Below are positions 59,329 to 64,000 of a DNA stretch of 64,000 nucleotides, one piece after another. The stretch is from Paludibaculum fermentans (GTDB taxonomy: Bacteria; Acidobacteriota; Terriglobia; Bryobacterales; Bryobacteraceae). Made by a program: the position numbers and the translations under genes. A model generated the notes under the pieces. It was not told the DNA's origin. It searched no databases and saw nothing but the letters and a program-made list of their open reading frames with translations. The stretch lies in NCBI RefSeq assembly GCF_015277775.1, contig NZ_CP063849.1, forward strand, positions 6,897,501 through 6,961,500, read 5' to 3'. The stretch's first letter is position 1; every line of letters begins with the position of its first letter.

Positions 59329-61064
59329 TGCGCTATCTTCTTCTTTTCTTCACGCTCTCGGCTTTCGCGCAAACTACCCCGGTCGCCGGGATCTTTCATG
59401 ACGGAAAAGGTGCCCTTAGGTCCCTCCAAGGCACACGAGGGGCCTGGACCGCGCCCATCCTTGTTCCGCATGGCGTCATCTCCGCCGGCTACTCCGGCAA
59501 AACGCTCTGGTACAAGACGGAAACCGAACTCCACGTTCTCGATGGCGAGGAGACCATAGTCCCGGCTCCACACGGTCCGGCAGCAGCCACGTTCAACGAA
59601 ACAGGCGACTTGGTTGAAATCTACTTTGCTGCCGGAGAACACGCCGCTTGGCACAGGCAGGCCCTGGAGTTTCTCGATCCCGTCGCGGAAGTCCCTTCGT
59701 TTCTGGAAGATCTGGGCCCCGGCAGGCTCCTCGTTCGAAACGAGGGCGGCCTCTACGCCTGGACGCCCGGCCTGGCTCCGGTGCTGATCCCTCTGGCGGA
59801 AACCCCATCGTTTCAACTCTTTCACCGAACTGGCGACGCGGAAGTGCCGGTCGGGGCGTCCTTCCAGATGCCCGCCGTTGCGGCCGGCGAATCCTCCACG
59901 GCCCGTTTCCGGATCCGCAATCCAACCTCTAACCCCATCACCATCAGCCGTTTATCGATTGACCCGTCGCCTTTCCGGACGTTCGATCAGTTCATTCCCC
60001 CTTACCTGATTCCGGCCAACGGCCAGGGTGACTTCTCCGTCCGCTTCACGCCCGTGGAGCCTGGTGAGTTCACAACCACCTTGTGGATCAATGATTTGCA
60101 GGTGAAGCTCCAGGGCGGCACGGTCGCCTCCACCAGTGTTGAGATCCTGGAAGGCAGCCTCTGGAAACTGTTGACCTCTCCCTGCGACCTGGGTACAGTC
60201 GAGCGCAAATCGACTCTGAACCGCCGCCTCCGCATCACCCCGGATGCCCCTCCAACCCTTGCAGGCACAGGGTTTACGCTCTCCTCGTCGGGTTCCGAAT
60301 GGATCATCAACGTCTCGTCGGATACCGCCCGTACCCTCACCGGAACCCTGAAGGTCGCCAACCGCACCTTCGACCTGAAGGCGGCTTTCACTGAGTTCCC
60401 CTCACCTCGCCCCTCGTTCCAGCCTGTTTCCGGCAAACTCACCTCCGGGATCCAGCAGGCGATTGTCCTGCAGTTCGCCCAGCCGGCCAAGGCTACTGTG
60501 TTTGGATTATTGAAGTTAGACTTCACACCCAGCACCCCGGCCCTCGGCAACGACGCCGCCATCGCCTTCCTGCCCCGCATGGAACGGACCGTCAACTTCC
60601 GCCTGAACGAGGGCTCGACCACCGCTGACTTCAGCGGCTCCAATTCCGTACTCCTGCAGACGGGTTCAACGGCCGGAACGATCGTTCTGACAGCCGACAT
60701 GGGCGGTTTGACGGAGCAGGCCATGTATCGCATCGACCCCGCCCCGGTCGTCTTCACGGCATCTAAGGCCAGTATTTCCAGCTCTTTAGCGGAGGTTCTG
60801 CTCACCGGCGTCGACAACACGCGCTCCACCGGCAAAATCGCTTTCAGCTTCCTCCGGAGCGACGGCCAGCCGGCCTCGCCCGGCCGCATGGAGGTCGACG
60901 TAACCTCTTCATTCAACAACTACTTCTCGACCTCAGGCACGGGCACCTTCCAACTTCGGGCAAGCTTCCCCGTGACAGGCGATGCCGCCGGTTTGACTGG
61001 TGTCGATGTCGAAATCACGAACGTACAGGGAGCTACCCAGTCAGGACGCCTTCCTCTCAAGTAG
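59328..61064 (+). CDS. Secreted protein with choice-of-anchor-like domain
   Basis: The 578-residue protein starts at ATG 59328, overlapping the previous stop. A signal peptide (RYLLLFFTLSAFAQ) leads to a propeller-like part (residues ~20-180) and an ASPM/SPD-2/HYDIN-like anchor domain: ARFRIRNPTSNPITISRLSI then FSVRFTPVEPGEFTTTLWIN. A further similar stretch and Ig-like domains follow to the C-terminus. The anchor domains occur on large secreted or surface proteins. No enzyme motif is recognised. It and its upstream neighbour form a two-gene unit. Confidence 0.7.
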   Translation: MRYLLLFFTLSAFAQTTPVAGIFHDGKGALRSLQGTRGAWTAPILVPHGVISAGYSGKTLWYKTETELHVLDGEETIVPAPHGPAAATFNETGDLVEIYFAAGEHAAWHRQALEFLDPVAEVPSFLEDLGPGRLLVRNEGGLYAWTPGLAPVLIPLAETPSFQLFHRTGDAEVPVGASFQMPAVAAGESSTARFRIRNPTSNPITISRLSIDPSPFRTFDQFIPPYLIPANGQGDFSVRFTPVEPGEFTTTLWINDLQVKLQGGTVASTSVEILEGSLWKLLTSPCDLGTVERKSTLNRRLRITPDAPPTLAGTGFTLSSSGSEWIINVSSDTARTLTGTLKVANRTFDLKAAFTEFPSPRPSFQPVSGKLTSGIQQAIVLQFAQPAKATVFGLLKLDFTPSTPALGNDAAIAFLPRMERTVNFRLNEGSTTADFSGSNSVLLQTGSTAGTIVLTADMGGLTEQAMYRIDPAPVVFTASKASISSSLAEVLLTGVDNTRSTGKIAFSFLRSDGQPASPGRMEVDVTSSFNNYFSTSGTGTFQLRASFPVTGDAAGLTGVDVEITNVQGATQSGRLPLK

Positions 61065-61077
61065 TTACACTGGCAAT

Positions 61078-61875
61078 GTGAAGCCCATTGCCCTCACCAT
61101 CGCCGGCTCCGACCCCAGCGGCGGCGCCGGCATTCAGGCCGATCTCAAGACGTTTCATCAGTTTGGCGTCTACGGCCAGGCTGTCATCACGCTGCTGACT
61201 GTCCAGAACACGCAAAACGTCTTCGACGTCCAGGTACTGAAACCCGAGTTTGTGGTGGCCCAGATTCAGGCCATTCTCGACGACATGCCCCCTAAGGCAG
61301 CCAAAACCGGAGCCCTCGGCACCGCGGAAGTCGTTGAAGCCGTTGCGGATATGGCGAAGCGCTTCCCGTTCCCGCTGGTCGTTGACCCGGTGATGATCAG
61401 CAAGCACGGCGCTCCGCTCATCGCCGCCGAAGCCCGTTCCGCGCTGCTCGAAAAGCTGCTGCCGCTGGCCAGGCTGGTGATGCCCAATCTGCACGAAGCC
61501 GCTGCTTTGACAGGACTTACGGTGGAAACCCGCGACCAGATGGAGGCCGCCGCGCGGCGCCTCTTCGACACCTGCGGCTGCCACGTGCTGGTCAAAGGCG
61601 GCCATCTCGCCGGAGTCGCGCTGGACCTGCTTCTGCTTGACGGCAAAGCACTTCACGAGTTTCCAGCCGATCGCATCGAGACGGTCCACACGCATGGAAC
61701 CGGCTGCACTTACTCGGCAGCGGTCACTGCCGGTTTGGCCTTGGGTCTACCCCTGCCCCAGGCCGTTCGATCCGCGAAAGAGTTCATAACAGAGGCGATC
61801 CGGACCAATCCCGGTCTGGGTCATGGCTGCGGACCGGTCAACCACCACGCTCGCAACCACCTTTACAATGAATGA
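61078..61875 (+). CDS. thiD: Hydroxymethylpyrimidine/phosphomethylpyrimidine kinase
   Basis: The 265-residue ribokinase-fold enzyme starts at GTG 61078; the longer frame upstream is not conserved. Motifs: ALTIAGSDPSGGAGIQADLK, VVDPVMISKHG, MPNLHEAAALTGL, HVLVKGGHL and THGTGCTYSAAVTAGLALG, with the catalytic Asp/Cys region GTGC. It phosphorylates HMP and HMP-P for thiamine synthesis. It is directly followed by tyrS. Confidence 0.95.
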   Translation: MKPIALTIAGSDPSGGAGIQADLKTFHQFGVYGQAVITLLTVQNTQNVFDVQVLKPEFVVAQIQAILDDMPPKAAKTGALGTAEVVEAVADMAKRFPFPLVVDPVMISKHGAPLIAAEARSALLEKLLPLARLVMPNLHEAAALTGLTVETRDQMEAAARRLFDTCGCHVLVKGGHLAGVALDLLLLDGKALHEFPADRIETVHTHGTGCTYSAAVTAGLALGLPLPQAVRSAKEFITEAIRTNPGLGHGCGPVNHHARNHLYNE

Positions 61876-63063
61876 GTGGCATTTCTCCCCGTCGACGAGC
61901 AGTTGAACTATTTGCGGAAAGGGTTCTCGGAGATCATCCGGGAAGAGGACCTGAAGGAGCGCCTGACCCAGGCGGCCCTGGCGAATCGCCCTTTGCGCGT
62001 CAAGGCGGGCTTCGATCCGACCGCGCCCGACCTCCATCTCGGCCATACCGTCCTGCTTCGCAAGATGAAGCATTTCCAAGACTTAGGCCATAAGGTCATC
62101 TTCCTGATCGGTGATGCAACCGGCCTGATCGGCGACCCGACCGGCCGCAACGCGCTGCGTCCGCCGATGACCCGCGAAGAGATCAATCGCAACGCCGATA
62201 CCTATAAGGAGCAGGTGTTCCAGATCCTCGATCCCGAGAAGACCGAGGTTCGGTTCAACTACGACTGGCTGGGCGCGCTGCGTTTTGAGGACATGATCCG
62301 GCTGACTTCCAAGTACACAGTCGCCCGGATTCTGGAGCGCGACGATTTCGCGAAGCGCTACCGCGAGTCGGTGCCGATCTCGGTGCACGAGATGCTATAC
62401 CCGCTGGCGCAGGGCTACGACTCGGTCGCGCTGGAATGCGACGTCGAGCTGGGAGGCACGGACCAGAAGTTTAACCTATTGGTGGGCCGCGACTTACAGC
62501 GCGACTACGGCCAGGCGCCACAGATTGTGGGCACGGTTCCGCTGCTCGAAGGTCTGGACGGCATCGATAAGATGTCGAAGTCTAAAGGCAACTACGTCGG
62601 CATCCGGGAAGCTCCTGACGTGATGGTGAAGAAGCTGATGACCATCAGCGACAACCTCATGTGGCGCTACTGGGAACTTTTGACGGATGTGCAAATTTCT
62701 GAGATTTCGGCCCTGAAATCGAGCGGACGGAACCCGCGCGATATTAAGCTGGATTTGGCTGAACGAATCGCCGGGGATTTCCATCCGGCTTCGGAAGCCA
62801 AAGCCGCGCGGGAGCAGTGGTTGCACGATGTGAGCCAGGGCCAGACGCCCGAAGATCTGCCCCTCACGATCGCAGCCGACCCGCGGTTGAAACAGTGCCT
62901 GTTGCAGACGGGACTTGCGCCGTCCAGTTCGGAAGCGGACCGGCTCATCAAAGCGGGTGCGGTCGCCGCCGGCGGTGAAGTCATTAAGAGTCCGTCGCAC
63001 CGGTTTGAAGCAGGGGAGTACATCCTGCGCGCCGGTAAGAAATGGGCCCGTGTGAAGGTCTGA
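61876..63063 (+). CDS. tyrS: Tyrosyl-tRNA synthetase
   Basis: The 395-residue enzyme starts at GTG immediately after the thiD stop. The class I signatures are [13 protein letters not shown] (the HIGH motif, here HLGH) and [13 protein letters not shown] (KMSKS). The S4 RNA-binding domain at the C-terminus is seen in [19 protein letters not shown]. The HLGH form indicates the TyrZ-like group. It charges tRNA-Tyr. Confidence 0.95.
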   Translation: MAFLPVDEQLNYLRKGFSEIIREEDLKERLTQAALANRPLRVKAGFDPTAPDLHLGHTVLLRKMKHFQDLGHKVIFLIGDATGLIGDPTGRNALRPPMTREEINRNADTYKEQVFQILDPEKTEVRFNYDWLGALRFEDMIRLTSKYTVARILERDDFAKRYRESVPISVHEMLYPLAQGYDSVALECDVELGGTDQKFNLLVGRDLQRDYGQAPQIVGTVPLLEGLDGIDKMSKSKGNYVGIREAPDVMVKKLMTISDNLMWRYWELLTDVQISEISALKSSGRNPRDIKLDLAERIAGDFHPASEAKAAREQWLHDVSQGQTPEDLPLTIAADPRLKQCLLQTGLAPSSSEADRLIKAGAVAAGGEVIKSPSHRFEAGEYILRAGKKWARVKV

Positions 63064-63070
63064 CCTGTTT

Positions 63071-64000
63071 ATGTTGTTGGCTCGCGACACGATGGGCCTG
63101 AGTCTGGATGCGCTGCGCTCGCACCGCCTGCGTACCGCTCTCACTGTGCTTGGGCTCACGATGGGTGTCGCGACGCTGATCACGGTGGTCACCATTGTCC
63201 AGGGCGCCAACGTCTACGTGGAGACGAAGATCGCGAACCTGGGCGCCGATGTCTTCCAGATGGCGCGCACTCCGTTCGCCGTCACCGACTACGAAATCAT
63301 CCTCAAGGCGTTGCGCTACAAGCGGATCCACATGGAGGATTACGACTTCGTGCGGTCGGCCTGCCCGGACTGCAAGGTGATGGGCGCGTCGGGCTCCGTG
63401 ACGACGAGGGCGAACCACCTGACCGAGGAACTGACCGACGTCAACATGAACGGCCAGACGGCTTCGATGGCCGAGATTGAGGCGCGCACCATTGAGATGG
63501 GGCGCTACTTCACTGAGATCGAGGACCAGCGTTCCGTGCGGGTCGCGGTCATCGGCGCGACGCTGCGGGACAAGTTCTTTCCGGAGCAGGATCCGGTGGG
63601 GCAAAAGTTCCGGCTGGGCAGTGAAGAGTTCACCGTGATCGGCCTCTACGAGCGCGGCGGCAGCGTGCTGGGGCAGGATTCGGACAACTTCGTGGTGGTC
63701 CCCCTGAACACGTTTCTGCAGTTGAAGGGCTCGCGCTATTCACTGACCATCAACGTGAAAGTCCCGAACGATCCGAAGGGATTCGAGCGGGCGCAGGACC
63801 AGGCGCGGCTGGCGTTGCGCGCGCGGCGGCACATCCGGCCGACGCAGGACGAGGACTTTTTCATCGGCACGAAGGACAGCTACATCCAGTTGTGGCAGCA
63901 GATCAGCGGAGCGTTCTTCGCCGTCTTCATCCTGGTGAGTTCGATTTCGGCGCTGGTGGGCGGCATTGTGATCATGAACGTGATGCTGGTGAGTGTGACG
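63071..64000 (+). CDS. MacB/FtsX-type ABC transporter permease (3' end outside window)
   Basis: The frame from ATG 63071 is open to the right edge (310 codons), so the C-terminal part is missing. The N-terminus reads MGLSLDALRSHRLRTALTVL, followed by a membrane helix (GLTMGVATLITVVTIVQGAN) and the periplasmic MacB core domain (TIEMGRYFTEIEDQRSVRVA, VIGATLRDKFFPEQDPVG, FTVIGLYERGG). It ends in a second membrane segment AVFILVSSISALVGGIVIMN. Such permeases with an ATPase form efflux or lipoprotein export systems. The ATPase is not visible. Confidence 0.85.
   Translation, partial: MLLARDTMGLSLDALRSHRLRTALTVLGLTMGVATLITVVTIVQGANVYVETKIANLGADVFQMARTPFAVTDYEIILKALRYKRIHMEDYDFVRSACPDCKVMGASGSVTTRANHLTEELTDVNMNGQTASMAEIEARTIEMGRYFTEIEDQRSVRVAVIGATLRDKFFPEQDPVGQKFRLGSEEFTVIGLYERGGSVLGQDSDNFVVVPLNTFLQLKGSRYSLTINVKVPNDPKGFERAQDQARLALRARRHIRPTQDEDFFIGTKDSYIQLWQQISGAFFAVFILVSSISALVGGIVIMNVMLVSVT

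Noticed and set aside
61065-61077. A thiamine (TPP) riboswitch before thiD
   Set aside because: Only 13 bp separate thiD from the preceding stop, and no TPP-aptamer motif is visible upstream.

Overview
This 64 kb window of GC-rich, strongly GC3-biased bacterial DNA looks like a chromosomal segment of a soil Acidobacteriota of the Bryobacterales/Solibacter type. That placement is an inference from content: PEP-CTERM proteins, many plant-polysaccharide glycosidases, a reg_prop-propeller hybrid kinase, a variant-MIDAS VWA protein, a SEC-C protein opening with the STGP/GKARSAQN motif, and a type IV pilus/T2SS-like operon. There is one tRNA, tRNA-Thr(CGT), and no rRNA, CRISPR array, prophage or intact transposase.

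Layout. 0-1.2 kb: the 3' part of a PEP-CTERM propeller protein and a globin-fold protein without heme-ligating residues, then about 1.1 kb with no gene. 2.3-7.6 kb: a glycoconjugate operon (GT4, PIG-L deacetylase, GT4, an alpha/alpha-barrel glycosidase, a phosphomannomutase-like HAD enzyme), followed by a MITE-like element, a double PRC-barrel protein and an AsmA-like protein. 10.7-24 kb: polysaccharide island with an aldo/keto reductase, two GH29 fucosidases, a CE1-like esterase, a remnant of a GH51 arabinofuranosidase, a GH43 enzyme behind a LacI-type operator, a plasmid RepA-like pseudogene, an MFS exporter, tRNA-Thr, a SEC-C protein and a GH28 pectinase. 24-25 kb: a Rieske ferredoxin overlapping mutM. 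25.2-34.6 kb (minus strand): purQ-purL-purF, an aminotransferase, a 2-oxoacid:ferredoxin oxidoreductase (korA/korB) and a CBS protein, tightly packed. 34.6-36.7 kb: an Rsm22-type methyltransferase, pdxH and a small PEP-CTERM protein. 36.9-44.9 kb: LolA-like, PilC, PilB, PilM, PilN, PilO, a PilP-position protein and an unusual pseudopilin, in one run. 45-54 kb: small envelope proteins, an NtrC-type regulator, a third GH29 fucosidase, a VWA protein and an 1181-residue hybrid histidine kinase. 54.3-63 kb: a metzincin, a SIR2-family protein, folP-folB-folK, a PP2C phosphatase, two secreted proteins, thiD and tyrS. The window ends inside a MacB/FtsX-type permease.

How the parts fit. The glycosidases, esterase, pectinase and exporter suggest degradation of plant cell-wall fucosylated, arabinan/xylan and pectic polymers. 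The 2.3-7.6 kb operon combines glycosyl transfer, de-N-acetylation, a sugar-phosphate HAD enzyme and a glycosidase, the logic of a pathway for a small glucosamine- or mannose-containing glycoconjugate whose product is not known. The pilus operon lacks a secretin and a major pilin here.

Items most worth a second look: the uncharacterised glyco operon, the heme-less globin, the pseudopilin without Glu5 and with a long Gly/Ser/Asn tail, the two ~90-bp palindromic repeats and the MITE-like element, the two gene remnants, and a perfect 18-bp hairpin inside a coding sequence. All calls come from reading the sequence; no database search was run.
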